Shown here piece by piece: positions 8,394 to 16,927 of a DNA stretch of 64,000 nt; position 1 is the first letter of the stretch, and the number at the start of each line of letters is the position of its first letter. Location of the stretch: positions 218,773 through 282,772 of the forward strand of contig NZ_BCMZ01000002.1 of the NCBI RefSeq assembly GCF_001485535.1. Direction: 5' to 3'. Both the position numbers and the translations under genes were made by a program. Source of the stretch: Halobacterium sp. CBA1132 (GTDB lineage Archaea > Halobacteriota > Halobacteria > Halobacteriales > Halobacteriaceae). Under the pieces are notes generated by a model, which saw only the letters and a list, made by a program, of their open reading frames with translations, had not been told where the DNA came from and made no database searches.

Positions 8394-9119
8394 CTATTGA
8401 CCGCACTGCATAGTCCGTGCTGGCGTGAAAGAGTTAATTTCGAGAGAGTTGGGTATCGCCGGTTGCGTGAGGCCGTTCAAGGAAGTCTCAATCATGACCC
8501 GAACGACCTAGTTTCGGCTGACATCTGGTGGGCTCTCGGCGCGATTTAGAGTGAATCTCTGCGAGAGATTTATTCGATGTTTTAGATGTTGACGGGTCGG
8601 CTGAGGCAGCCTCTGTGTACCGTCTCATTACTGGAGAAGGAATACCCGCATAGTCTGTTCGAAGCTGATGAAGACTCCAAGGGGGCGCTACATTCGCCGC
8701 CTGGTAGCGACCATATCATACTCTGGCTTGACGATAGTGGAGGCCAACCTCTACTTGATCTACATAGTAGAGACATCAGATCAGATTAAATCCCGTCCAC
8801 AGAATCCGGCGACAACAGGTGGAAGCGCAGAAGTAGATGTCCACAGGATATGTACGGCCTGTGCCTCTGCCGCTACTATCGCAACAATAGAATAATGAAA
8901 TTAGAGTATATTGGCAGACCATAGTCATGATCAGTTTTGTGAATGTGAATGTAGCTGAAAGAGTAAATTATTTTTATCTACCGATGATGGCGAAGTATGA
9001 TTTAGTAGGTGATTAAAATAGTAGACCTATTTGTTCGGTATAGGCGTTCAAAGACACGAATACTCCGTGAGAGCTTTGTGACCCAGATATAAAAGTCACA
9101 ATGGCTCGTCCACTGGACT
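8394..9119. other. Gene-poor A/T-rich stretch
   Basis: About 730 bases after the integrase without a convincing gene. Short frames such as 8586-8789 and 8668-8895 lack family features. A fragment near 8565-8650 (FDVLDVDGSAEAASVYRLIT on the plus strand) is protein-like and may be the end of a decayed gene. Bases 8880-9060 are strongly A/T-rich. No attachment-site repeat was found by eye. Confidence 0.4.
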
Positions 9120-9171
9120 AGCACGATTCTGGGGAACTCCCCCGGCGCAGGGACGCCGGAGGAATCGTGCT
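9120..9171. promoter_or_regulatory. Two-stem hairpin just before the nuclease operon
   Basis: Outer arms AGCACGATTC (9120-9129) and GAATCGTGCT (9162-9171) are perfect inverted copies; inside them CCGGCG (9142-9147) pairs with CGCCGG (9154-9159) around a six-base loop, and TGGGGAACTCCCCC makes a third small stem. The structure ends nine bases before ATG 9181, so if transcribed it would sit in the leader of the four-gene operon. It could also be a transposon-end-like palindrome. Confidence 0.5.
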
Positions 9172-9180
9172 GCCACAGCA

Positions 9181-9468
9181 ATGACAGCAAGCAACAATAT
9201 CAGAGTCAGGAGTCATAACTCTGTCTCTCAGAGCGAGACTCCGGCAACTGGTCCACTGACTAACCGAGTCGTACAGTTCACCCAATTACGTGATGAAGAG
9301 AGTAGCAGAACCAACGCCGATACCAAAGTTGCTCAGCTCCGTGAACTAACCACGGAGTCACAGATGTGGCGACGGTATTGGCCTGACAATTACCTCGTCG
9401 ACGAGGATGTTTCGTTGGGAACGCGACAGACGCATCGAAAGGTGCTCCTGATAACGGAGGCGATCTGA
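9181..9468 (+). CDS. Hypothetical protein, first gene of the nuclease operon
   Basis: A 95-residue protein with no recognised domain. It is hydrophilic, with a basic and Ser/Thr-rich N-terminus (TASNNIRVRSHNSVSQSE) and an Arg-rich C-terminal part (SLGTRQTHRKVLLITEAI). Its TGA is immediately followed by the ATG of the next gene, so it is translationally coupled to the winged-helix gene. The hairpin at 9120-9171 lies right upstream. It might be a small regulator, but coding status rests mainly on operon position. Confidence 0.45.
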   Translation: MTASNNIRVRSHNSVSQSETPATGPLTNRVVQFTQLRDEESSRTNADTKVAQLRELTTESQMWRRYWPDNYLVDEDVSLGTRQTHRKVLLITEAI

Positions 9469-9852
9469 ATGACAGCTTCGACGGATGAGACGGCATCACT
9501 TGCCATCCCAATGAATCCCGACGTCGCGTTCGAGGCACTCGGAAATAGTCGCCGTCGCCGCGTCGTGTTGTCGCTGTCACGTACTCACGGTGAGCTCACC
9601 GCCAACGAGCTCGCAGCCGAAATCGCAGCTATCGAAAACGCGATCGACCCCAGCAAAGTCGGCAGTGACGAGCGCACGTCCGTCTACATCACGCTCACCC
9701 AATCGCATCTTGAGACACTCGATGAGTGCGGTGCTGTCGACTATGATGACCGATCTAAGACCGTTACTGCAACGGATGCGACCGAACCGCTCGCCGAATA
9801 CATCCGTCGGCTGCAGACGGCGTGCTACAAGCCAGATACGGGAGATATCTGA
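9469..9852 (+). CDS. DUF7344-like winged-helix regulator
   Basis: A 127-residue protein with the haloarchaeal winged-helix pattern: MNPDVAFEALGNSRRRRVVL, SLSRTHGELTANELAAEIAA, then YITLTQSHLETLDECGAVDY as recognition helix and wing, and a C-terminal helix PLAEYIRRLQTAC. Haloarchaeal proteins of this kind are usually transcription factors controlling their own neighbourhood. It overlaps the next gene by TGA/ATG (9850-9854). Sitting in an operon with a Mrr-like nuclease, it is a good candidate for the switch that keeps the nuclease silent; that is inference. Confidence 0.7.
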   Translation: MTASTDETASLAIPMNPDVAFEALGNSRRRRVVLSLSRTHGELTANELAAEIAAIENAIDPSKVGSDERTSVYITLTQSHLETLDECGAVDYDDRSKTVTATDATEPLAEYIRRLQTACYKPDTGDI

Positions 9853-10541
9853 TGACGGACAGCCAACAGCGCGCACTTGCGACGCTTCGAGACATCGATG
9901 TCAGCTTCCACCGATTGTTTGAGGCGGTCGATGAGGACGAAGCGACTGCTTTGACACCGGCAGAAGATCCAATCGCTACGCTGCGGCGAGCGCGGTCACA
10001 GATTGACTCCGCGCTATTCGAACACCAGCGCCGAACAGCCGACGGGACACTCTCTGACGGGGGAACGTGTGTCCTCCAGTGGAACCCGTCCGGTACACCA
10101 CCCCGACGGCTCGTCCTCGATCCCAAAGACGGCGACACTTGGACTCGCCGTGAACTCGAATGGACAGGAGACGGCTGGCGTGTCTGTAGTTGTGACACCG
10201 TCGACGACGTTGCGATACGCGCCCCGGCGGAACCACGCTACCCGAATCCCGTGGACCCGCCGACGATCAACACGCTGCTCGAGTGGATTCGAGGCAGCTG
10301 GACGAATCCGGATCCAGACGTACTCGTCTTCGATGCAACGGCAACCACCGAACAGGGCGTCCTCGTAGCTGTCGACGGTGAACTCCGCTACCGAGAAGTC
10401 GACAGTCACCGATGGGTCACCGTCACCGACGAAAACGAACTCTACCACCATCTCCAACAGCAAGGCCAACCCACGCTCACGTCGCTTGCAGAGACGCCGC
10501 TGACGCGACAGCACTTCACTCCAAGCCCACTCACACGATGA
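9852..10541 (+). CDS. Uncharacterised protein of the nuclease operon
   Basis: A 229-residue protein with no family that I recognise. The N-terminal 55 residues look helical (LATLRDIDVSFHRLFEAVDE). The rest is rich in Trp and short beta strands (CVLQWNPSGTPPRRLVLDPK, WTRRELEWTGDGWRVCSCDT), suggesting a compact all-beta domain. The start overlaps the preceding stop, and its own TGA overlaps the ATG of the nuclease gene, so all three proteins are made together. Possible roles are target recognition or nuclease inhibition; nothing in the sequence decides this. Confidence 0.55.
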   Translation: MTDSQQRALATLRDIDVSFHRLFEAVDEDEATALTPAEDPIATLRRARSQIDSALFEHQRRTADGTLSDGGTCVLQWNPSGTPPRRLVLDPKDGDTWTRRELEWTGDGWRVCSCDTVDDVAIRAPAEPRYPNPVDPPTINTLLEWIRGSWTNPDPDVLVFDATATTEQGVLVAVDGELRYREVDSHRWVTVTDENELYHHLQQQGQPTLTSLAETPLTRQHFTPSPLTR

Positions 10542-11587
10542 CATCGGATGAATCCCCACTCCCAGACGAGTACGACGAACACCTGCGCGGGCTCACGGAA
10601 GCGATCGAGTCCGTTCGTGACACCCTCAAGACCGACCATACGCTCACCACTGACCAGCAGATGTTCGCCCGCCGACTCCTGTACTTAGCGAACGAGCCAA
10701 TCAAGGAGGCCAAATCTCTCCTCCCCGAGCCCAACCAAGCTGATGCAGCGACGGACGAACGGTCCTCGAGTTCGGCAAGCGACTACATGGAGTTGGTCAC
10801 CCAGATCGAACAGGAGTTGTGCTGGCTGATTCGATCACTGCAAGCAACGCAACCCGCAGCCCATCACTACGACGAACCACCCGCTGAGAAGTTCACAACA
10901 GCCCTTGAGTACGCTACCGCACTCAGAGACATCCTCCCATCAGTCCCAGAAGACAGCCCAGTACTTGCCGACCAAGCGGACCTCAGTCTCAAGGAGGTCG
11001 ACCCACACGTTGGCGGGCGTGGTGATAGTGACGGCCGGTGGCTCGAGTACCAACTAGAGCGAGCACTAGGACGGTGGGGATACCGTGCAGATACCCGCCA
11101 ACACCTCTTCAGCCTCGAGGTCGACATCGTCGCCACGCGGAGGGAGAAACAACAGGAGCCAAGCGACTGGATCGTCGCCCAATGTAAGGACTGGACGAGC
11201 GATCCGATCACGCCAGCAGTCCTCTTCCGGTTGTGTACCGTGGCGTTCGCGTGCCGAGCGATGCCAGTGCTCTGCCACACAACCGAGCTAACGCCGCGAG
11301 CCGAACAACTCGCCCGTGAATTCGAAGTGCGAGTCCTGGATTTAACGGATCTCGAACGTGCTGAGTTGCCTACCCCACAGGTTGCCAGGCCAACGGCAGA
11401 ATTCCGGGAATGGCAGCCACAGTACCGCGCTCGAGACGACCGAGGTTCAATCCCGTGGATGTTCTACAACGAACCAGGGAAACGATTCAGCTACGTCCCA
11501 GGATTCACCCTCGTGGGCAAAGACGCTGACTATGAACCGATTGAGAGTGATCGGGATGACGATACGCATCCCGCTGCCGGTCATTAA
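10538..11587 (+). CDS. Mrr-like PD-(D/E)xK restriction endonuclease
   Basis: A 349-residue protein with a C-terminal nuclease core. Residues 168-217 hold the expected elements: helix with Glu (RWLEYQLERALGRWGYRA, E170), strand with the acidic pair (FSLEVDIVATRR, E194/D196), then the QxK motif WIVAQCKDW (Q215, K217), the Mrr-type variant of ExK. The N-terminal 150 residues are helical and acidic and have no known domain. It is the last gene of a four-gene overlapping operon (9181-11587). Mrr-like enzymes cut modified or foreign DNA in restriction systems. There is no methylase beside it, so it may be a modification-dependent or phage-triggered nuclease. Confidence 0.7.
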   Translation: MTSDESPLPDEYDEHLRGLTEAIESVRDTLKTDHTLTTDQQMFARRLLYLANEPIKEAKSLLPEPNQADAATDERSSSSASDYMELVTQIEQELCWLIRSLQATQPAAHHYDEPPAEKFTTALEYATALRDILPSVPEDSPVLADQADLSLKEVDPHVGGRGDSDGRWLEYQLERALGRWGYRADTRQHLFSLEVDIVATRREKQQEPSDWIVAQCKDWTSDPITPAVLFRLCTVAFACRAMPVLCHTTELTPRAEQLAREFEVRVLDLTDLERAELPTPQVARPTAEFREWQPQYRARDDRGSIPWMFYNEPGKRFSYVPGFTLVGKDADYEPIESDRDDDTHPAAGH

Positions 11588-12019
11588 ACTGGCCCCGAGC
11601 AAACCGAGTTCCTAACCCGCTAGATTCGGAAATCCGCCTACCGAACGCTTCGATTTCTGGAGAGGGAACCACGTTGTCGATTCAACATGGGTTAGGACAT
11701 ATGGAGTCTCCCTAATGCGGTCGCTCAGGACGAACTCGACTGAAATGTGGTGTGAAAGAGCGATGACTTGGTGAATGGTCCAAAGATGAGTATAGGATGT
11801 ATATTTCACACCCCGGCCAGTAGTGTATTGGCACGGGGTTCGTTACAATTACAGCAGTTTCAGACAGGGTTTGCTGTAGTGAAGCAGGGGCTAGTACACT
11901 TGGATGATGGCCAGCCGCGAAATCCTGTTCACATGACCTAAGACTGAATTTACACATCCATCCGGTCCAATACCCGCTCCGAAAACCGTAATGGCAACCA
12001 GTAACACATAATAGCAAGG
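11588..12019. other. Intergenic region
   Basis: About 430 bases without a gene that I can support. Short minus frames (11612-11809, 11712-12017) have no family features. The last 30 bases before 12020 are the probable promoter and leader of the MarR-like gene. No repeat was seen. Confidence 0.4.
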
Positions 12020-12475
12020 ATGCCAGTTCCCGTCGACGACCTCACAAATAACGACCCATACCCGGTGAAGCCGGATACGAACGAGTACGAAGTCCTCAGT
12101 TTCCTCGTCGCACACCACAAGTACGGCTTCACGCCCAGTGAAATCGCAGCTCGAACAGACCTCAGCGAGGCAAGCGCATCAAAAGCGATGGCTCGCCTCT
12201 TCGAGGATCGGCTCGTCGAACGAGCAGAAACAATCTATTATATCGATCCGCATCGGGCCGACGAGCTAAAGCAACGACTTGTATCGCTCGATTCAGCCGT
12301 TCAACTCTTTGAGAAGGCGCCTGACGACGCCTACGCCAAGCAGGGCTGGGAACAGGAAGTCTCCAGTATCGATCGAGGTGAAAGAACCGAGCCGACAAGC
12401 GAGCACTCCAAAACTGCAGAAGAACGAGCAGAAGCCCTTATCGCAGATATCGAAGACCGCCGCGCAGAGAAATAA
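12020..12475 (+). CDS. MarR-like winged-helix protein
   Basis: A 151-residue protein. The winged helix covers residues 20-85: NEYEVLSFLVAHHKYGFTPS, EIAARTDLSEASASKAMARL, EDRLVERAETIYYI. After it comes a helical and acidic tail with a repeated KTAEERAEALIADIEDR pattern. In haloarchaea such proteins are often antitoxin-like or local regulators next to a small toxin gene; the bases after its stop (12476-12558) contain no such gene, so if a partner existed it has been lost. Start ATG at 12020 with an upstream AAGGATG context. Confidence 0.65.
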   Translation: MPVPVDDLTNNDPYPVKPDTNEYEVLSFLVAHHKYGFTPSEIAARTDLSEASASKAMARLFEDRLVERAETIYYIDPHRADELKQRLVSLDSAVQLFEKAPDDAYAKQGWEQEVSSIDRGERTEPTSEHSKTAEERAEALIADIEDRRAEK

Positions 12476-12558
12476 TCTCAACGGCGTGGTCCATTCGGCG
12501 CTGAATATCTGGTCTCCTTACGATCTCCCTCCTCATCCCGACAAGAGCGAGAGTTGAA

Positions 12559-12952
12559 TTAGTAGATACCGTTCGTAACGGACGTCGGTGCCGACAGCCT
12601 TGGAATGGTCGTGCTCTGGATGTCGTACCGGGCGTCCCCTCGGAGGGAAGTGACGACGCCACCCTGTTCTGAGAACGCTAATGGTTGTCGTCGCCGAACC
12701 AGCCACGCTCTTCGAGTTCGCTTCGCAGTCGCTCGACTGCAGCAGTCTTGTCGCCGTCGCCGACGACGATCACCTCCCACGGTTTGAGGTCGATTTTCCC
12801 ACCTTCGACCCAGTAGTCGATATCGCCCTCGAGGATGACTTCGCTCCCGTCCTCGAGGCCGGCGTCCATCTCCCGGTAACGGTTCGCCCAAATCATACAG
12901 GGGAGCTCGGCGTCGCCGTCGGTCAGCGTGAAGTAAAGCGCCGTACTGTTGA
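12559..12952 (-). pseudogene. xseA: xseA (exonuclease VII large subunit) relic
   Basis: The minus strand reads NSTALYFTLTDGDAELPCMI, WANRYREMDAGLEDGSEVIL, EGDIDYWVEGGKIDLKPWEV and VERLRSELEERGWFGDDNH, the N-terminal OB-fold of haloarchaeal XseA. It has no start region: upstream of about 12952 the frame runs into unrelated sequence. At 12678-12680 a TAG follows, and the family sequence resumes in another frame as FSEQGGVVTSLRGDARYDIQ, ending at 12559 after an internal deletion. It is a truncated, frameshifted and internally deleted copy. A functional xseA would be elsewhere in the genome. Base quality cannot be judged here, but several independent lesions make it dead. Confidence 0.8.
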
Positions 12953-13526
12953 GATATCGACCTCCTCTTCGAGACCGACGGCTAACGCAAAACCTCCCGC
13001 CTCAAGCACGAGATAGTCGTGGTCGAACCCATCGCGTAGCGACCTACGGACTCGGGCGAACGCTGTCAGGGAGACTCGGGACACGGTCGCGAAGCTCAGT
13101 GAGGCAGGTTTCGAGGATTGCCATCGGATTCGAATCTGTGAAGGATGCAGATTCACGGTGCGGTGCTGGCCACGCTTCGTAGTCAACTTGGAAGTGACTC
13201 GGTCCAAGTTTCTCGTGGGTTTCGTCCTGATGCCAGCCACATGACCACGGCGTCCTCAGTTCATTATACTGGATGCGGAACTCATCCCGTGTGGAATGAG
13301 GGCGCCACTCGAATTCAAGCGTCGCGTCGCCAGCGTCCGTGTTCTGGTCAAAAAAGACCGCGCGATCGAGGGTCGCCGCGAGACGGACTGGACGCATCGG
13401 ACTTGGGTTGGCTTCCACGGTCGTCACACCAGCTTCCCGTTGAAGTCGATTTGCAACTCGTTTGTGGACCTCGTATCGGTGGAGATGCGTGTCTCCAGAA
13501 ATCGGTGGATTTCCCATTTCTGTCAC
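12953..13526 (-). pseudogene. Frameshifted partner gene of the DUF7342-type regulator
   Basis: The frame begins at GTG 13526 or ATG 13517, five or fourteen bases after the regulator's stop, and reads HLHRYEVHKRVANRLQREAG, VRLAATLDRAVFFDQNTDAG, FRIQYNELRTPWSCGWHQDE and HFQVDYEAWPAP. At a GGG run near 13069-13073 the frame is lost: it goes on to a stop at 13044, while the next frame continues protein-like as FARVRRSLRDGFDHDYLVLE, AGGFALAVGLEEEVDI. Removing one base joins RDRVPSL to LTAFARV. The compact fold with many His, Trp and Gln residues resembles the toxin-like partners of haloarchaeal regulator pairs (TumE-like), but that is only a resemblance. The 3' end abuts the xseA relic. Confidence 0.5.
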
Positions 13527-13530
13527 CGAG

Positions 13531-14049
13531 TCAGTTGGCGGAGGCGATACGACTCTCGCGGGTCGCCTCGATCGTATCATAGAGCTGAATTGCTTGTTTG
13601 ATGAGCATCGCCTGGTGCTCATAGTAGTCCCAATCCTCTGCGTCGTGGCGCCGCTGTCGGCGTTCGGATGCCGGGATATCACCACCGACGGTCGCCCGAA
13701 GTTCGTCGGCAGACTCCACATCGTACTCCTCTTTCCACTCGTCGATATCGTCCCGGATCGCATCTAATTCAGCCGTGAGTTCGTCTTTTCGATGGTCGTT
13801 GACGAGGTCACGGATCTGATCGAAATACTGGGTGACTGGATCTGGATAGTAGCAGGTCTCGCGACCACGCTGGATCGTCGCGAGTTTATCTGCTTCGACC
13901 AGTTGCGTGAGATACTTCTCGGCCGTGTTTCGGGCAACACCAGCAGCCTCAGCTATTTCCCCCGCATTTTTTGGTTCACGAACCGTCATCGCAACCTCTC
14001 GAATCCGGGCGACCTTTGCCGTGTGATCCATGGTTCCTGAGTCGCTCAT
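13531..14049 (-). CDS. DUF7342-type helix-turn-helix regulator
   Basis: A 172-residue protein. The N-terminal winged helix is VREPKNAGEIAEAAGVARNT, AEKYLTQLVEADKLATIQRG, ETCYYPDP; the C-terminal part is a long helical region (YFDQIRDLVNDHRKDELTAE, then WDYYEHQAMLIKQAIQLYDT) expected to dimerise. The downstream gene starts within 14 bases, so this is an operon of the regulator plus partner type. A 6-6-6 inverted repeat at 14092-14109 lies 43 bases before its start codon and contains the TATA-like bases, which fits autorepression. Start could also be Met 7. Confidence 0.7.
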   Translation of the reverse strand: MSDSGTMDHTAKVARIREVAMTVREPKNAGEIAEAAGVARNTAEKYLTQLVEADKLATIQRGRETCYYPDPVTQYFDQIRDLVNDHRKDELTAELDAIRDDIDEWKEEYDVESADELRATVGGDIPASERRQRRHDAEDWDYYEHQAMLIKQAIQLYDTIEATRESRIASAN

Positions 14050-14364
14050 ACACGTATTTGGATCTCCACCACCATTACTGTTTTGAACGCCAATTCAAAA
14101 TATTGAATTAGGCGCGTTTTTTCGCTCGCAACTCGATCAAAACACGGCGTATAGCAGATTGGACGAGAAGCCCCCACCCTCAAGGATCGACCGAATGGGA
14201 GCGAGTAGGGTGGGGGATGAATCGCTCCTCGATTTCAATCAGTCACCATAGAGATTTGTACCGCTATCCTATGGTCCACTTTCCATGTCGAACGGATTCT
14301 TCTGCGAGTAAGCCGCCACTCCGTGCAATAGAAGACTACTTACTGGCCGAATCCATCGCCATGA
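14050..14364. other. Divergent intergenic region with operator-like repeat
   Basis: About 315 bases between the divergent DUF7342-type regulator and PQQ-propeller genes. AATTCA (14092-14097) and TGAATT (14104-14109) are inverted copies around AAATAT, overlapping the likely TATA box of the minus-strand gene, and are probably its operator. From 14110 to 14364 I see only the presumed promoter of the lipoprotein gene and no gene. Confidence 0.5.
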
Positions 14365-15588
14365 ATGTATATCCCCTCCAGCGGACAGACACGTCGTGAT
14401 GTACTTGTTGCTGCCGGGGCAGCTGGTGTCACCTCTCTCACGGGCTGTCTCGGCCGCGTCGCCGGCCGTAGTACACGCGACCACAAGCAGGACGCACCTG
14501 TCGGCCCCGTCACCGGCGCGTGGCCAACCTACCAGCACGACTTCGCGAATACCGGGGCCACGACCGATCATGGCCCATCAAATGAGGCGACTAGTGAAGG
14601 CGTCGCAGCTGGTGATACAAAACTCGCCACGTCGGTTGCGCTCGCTGATGGCCGTGGATTCGTTGGCTATAGCGACGGGAATGGAGATGCAGGTGCGTAT
14701 CGAGGCTTTGAGCTGGGTGACTCGAATGCGTCGTGGACAGTTGAGTATTCGGCGGGAAAGTCGACGCCGACGCTCGCCGGCAACGCAATGTTCGTCTCGA
14801 CTGCAGAATTCCTTGCAGCATACGACGCACGTGATGGCGCGCTATGCTGGCGAACGAACGTAGGTGGCTATGGATCCACTACGAACGCTCCCGTGCTCGC
14901 CGAGGACACGCTTCTCGATGATAGCGGTGAGACGGTGTATGGCCGCAACCCCGCGACCGGCAAGGAGCGCTGGCAATATGATGCTGGAGGCTCGGGCACT
15001 GCACTTGCCGCCCGTGACGGGGTCGCCTACACGGTTGTTGGGGCGAACCACGAGGACGCTGGCGTCGCAGCACTCGATCCAGCGACGGGCGAAGAAAACT
15101 GGCGGCGAGACGACCTCCCCCAAAGTCACACCACCCTTACTGTCGACGATCGGAATCTGTACTACGCCGCGCACCAGGGCGCCGTCTACGCACTCTCCCT
15201 CGATGATGGCACGACACAATGGACGGCATCGGTCCCGCTACCAGAGGACGGCAGCGCGTATGTCGCTGTCGCGGACGGCAACCTCCATGTCCAGTCGCCG
15301 GACGGTAAACTTGCGGCGTTCGACACGGCAGACGGGTCGGTTGGATGGCGGCGAACGCTCAATGCACCATCTGGCCCTAGATCGCGTCCCCCAGTCATCG
15401 CCGGTGACGTCCGATACGTGCTATGCGACCAGGCACTGTACGCACTCGACGCCGCAACCGGTGCGGTACACTGGTCGCACGCGCTTGACGTCCAACCAGC
15501 ACTCACGAGTGCCCCCGCAATCCGCGGGACCGCACTCTATTACGCTGGCCGCGACGACGGCGTCTTCCGCGTAGCATCCACCCACTAG
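14365..15588 (+). CDS. PQQ-like beta-propeller Tat lipoprotein
   Basis: A 407-residue exported lipoprotein. The N-terminus has the twin-arginine motif RRDVLVAAGAAG followed by the lipobox LTGC at about residues 25-28. The mature part is a beta-propeller of PQQ-type blades; typical blade pieces are YDARDGALCWRTNV, YGRNPATGKERWQYDA, LDPATGEENWRRDD, LSLDDGTTQWTASV, FDTADGSVGWRRTL and LDAATGAVHWSHAL, at least six. Such proteins act outside the membrane as scaffolds or, with PQQ, as dehydrogenases; no catalytic calcium/PQQ site is evident. It is monocistronic, with unrelated neighbours. Confidence 0.8.
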   Translation: MYIPSSGQTRRDVLVAAGAAGVTSLTGCLGRVAGRSTRDHKQDAPVGPVTGAWPTYQHDFANTGATTDHGPSNEATSEGVAAGDTKLATSVALADGRGFVGYSDGNGDAGAYRGFELGDSNASWTVEYSAGKSTPTLAGNAMFVSTAEFLAAYDARDGALCWRTNVGGYGSTTNAPVLAEDTLLDDSGETVYGRNPATGKERWQYDAGGSGTALAARDGVAYTVVGANHEDAGVAALDPATGEENWRRDDLPQSHTTLTVDDRNLYYAAHQGAVYALSLDDGTTQWTASVPLPEDGSAYVAVADGNLHVQSPDGKLAAFDTADGSVGWRRTLNAPSGPRSRPPVIAGDVRYVLCDQALYALDAATGAVHWSHALDVQPALTSAPAIRGTALYYAGRDDGVFRVASTH

Positions 15589-15814
15589 AAGTGCAACAGC
15601 GCGCGTTCGCACTACACCCCACCGACTGAAGGCGTTCGCTCCACACTTCATAGTGACCGACCCACCCTACTGTGACACGCTGAGGGCCTCTCGCATCGGG
15701 TTCGACCGCCTGCCGTTCGGTATCCGGTGCGTCCGCCATCTCCGTTTCCTCCCTTCTGTACAGGAACCTCAAAAAGCTACGTTCGAGTGGCGGGGTTGGC
15801 TGCGTTACGCAGGC

Positions 15815-15982
15815 CTACAGGTCGCGGGGCTGGACCGTCTTCCGGTTGTTCGCTTCGGCACGGTCGGCGGCGTCATTGAGCAGTTCAGCGACTTCCTCGT
15901 TGAGGGCGTCGTAGAAATCGGCCGAGACGTTGTGCTCCGAAAGTTCGTCCTTTACGGCTGCTTTGACGATGAGGTCAGACAT
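15815..15982 (-). CDS. DUF1931 histone-fold protein (short)
   Basis: A 55-residue protein starting at MSDLIVKAAVKDELSEHNVS and ending in EANNRKTVQPRDL. The pattern of a short helix, a long central helix (FYDALNEEVAELLNDAADRA) and a basic RKTVQPRDL end is a histone fold of the DUF1931 type found throughout haloarchaea, a putative chromatin or stress-related DNA-binding protein. A start 22 codons upstream is in frame but adds non-family sequence, so ATG 15982 is preferred. It is monocistronic. The 15589-15814 gap downstream holds nothing clear apart from a short minus frame opening with MADAPDTERQAVEPDAR, which may be the decayed start of another gene. Confidence 0.7.
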   Translation of the reverse strand: MSDLIVKAAVKDELSEHNVSADFYDALNEEVAELLNDAADRAEANNRKTVQPRDL

Positions 15983-16230
15983 TCCATCGCAGGTTTCGCC
16001 CGCCCACCAGATAAAGGTTCGAAAGTTCTCACCGTGGATTCCCGCCAAATAGTCTCGAATATTCCCCTCCGAGCACCAGAGAACACTTAATCAACCCGCG
16101 AAAAGAAGAGAAATAGACGAATGCACGATTTAACAGGATTCCAGCGGGACATCTTGTACGTGATCGCCGGGCTCGACGAACCACATGGACTCGCAGTTAA
16201 AGACGAACTTGAGGACTACTACGAGCAAGA

Positions 16231-16927
16231 GGCAGTGTTCAGATAAGGATGAAGGGTGAGGCGGGACGATTTTTGAGTGGTCTATGCTCGAAATCGCCCG
16301 CCTCAGCGGAGGTAGCGACTGCTTCGAGTTAGATTTTCTGGAGCGAGAGGCGACACCCGAGCCCGCGATGAAGCTCGGTATCCGACTCCATCTGGCTGGA
16401 TTATCACTTTCAGATACTGTTTCAATTCTCGATAGATTGGGTGTCGAACGCTGTCGAACCACCGTTCACAACTGGGTGCAGAAGGCCGATCTACAGCCCC
16501 TTGATGGCGCGAACCCGGATCACGTCGCCGTTGACGAGACCGTGATCCAACTCAACGACGAGCAGTTCTGGCTGTACGCCGCCGTCGAACCCGACACCAA
16601 CCGCTTGCTGCACGTTAAGCTCGCTCCGACGAGAAATCAAGCGATCACTGAGATGTTCCTCGCGGAACTCTGCGAGAAACATCTCGTCGATGACGCGATC
16701 TTTCTCGTCGATTCTGCACCGTGGCTGCAAGCAGCACTCCACCGGCACAGCCTTGATTACAGATATGAAAAACACGGTAATCGGAATAGCGTCGAACGTG
16801 ACTTTCGAGAAGTAAAACGACGAACGAACCAGTTCTCAAACTGTTTCAGCCACGCCGAAGCAGATACTGTCGAAAATTGGCTTCAAGCGTTCGCCTTCGC
16901 ATGGAATCAGCTTATCTGAACACTACC
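16231..16927 (+). mobile_element. IS6-family insertion sequence (697 bp)
   Basis: Terminal inverted repeats are GGCAGTGTTCAGATAAG at the left end (16231-16247) and CTTATCTGAACACTACC at the right (16911-16927), 17 bases with one mismatch. The 7-base target duplication AGCAAGA flanks it at 16224-16230 and 16928-16934; the bases just outside or inside differ by one, so an 8-base duplication with one change is also possible. It carries a single transposase gene. The nearly perfect ends and uninterrupted transposase suggest recent insertion. Confidence 0.9.
16284..16919 (+). CDS. IS6-family DDE transposase
   Basis: A 211-residue transposase with N-terminal helix-turn-helix (LSLSDTVSILDRLGVERCRT, TVHNWVQKADL) and a DDE catalytic domain: D84 in HVAVDETVI, D143 in FLVDSAPW, E171 in NSVERDFREVKRR. 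Length and motifs match complete haloarchaeal IS6/IS240-type transposases. The gene fills the element and its stop lies inside the right terminal repeat. It has no frameshift, so it is probably active. Confidence 0.9.
   Translation: MLEIARLSGGSDCFELDFLEREATPEPAMKLGIRLHLAGLSLSDTVSILDRLGVERCRTTVHNWVQKADLQPLDGANPDHVAVDETVIQLNDEQFWLYAAVEPDTNRLLHVKLAPTRNQAITEMFLAELCEKHLVDDAIFLVDSAPWLQAALHRHSLDYRYEKHGNRNSVERDFREVKRRTNQFSNCFSHAEADTVENWLQAFAFAWNQLI

Noticed and set aside
8586..8895. Two overlapping plus frames after the integrase
   Set aside because: No family features and no supporting neighbours; likely chance frames or heavily decayed sequence.
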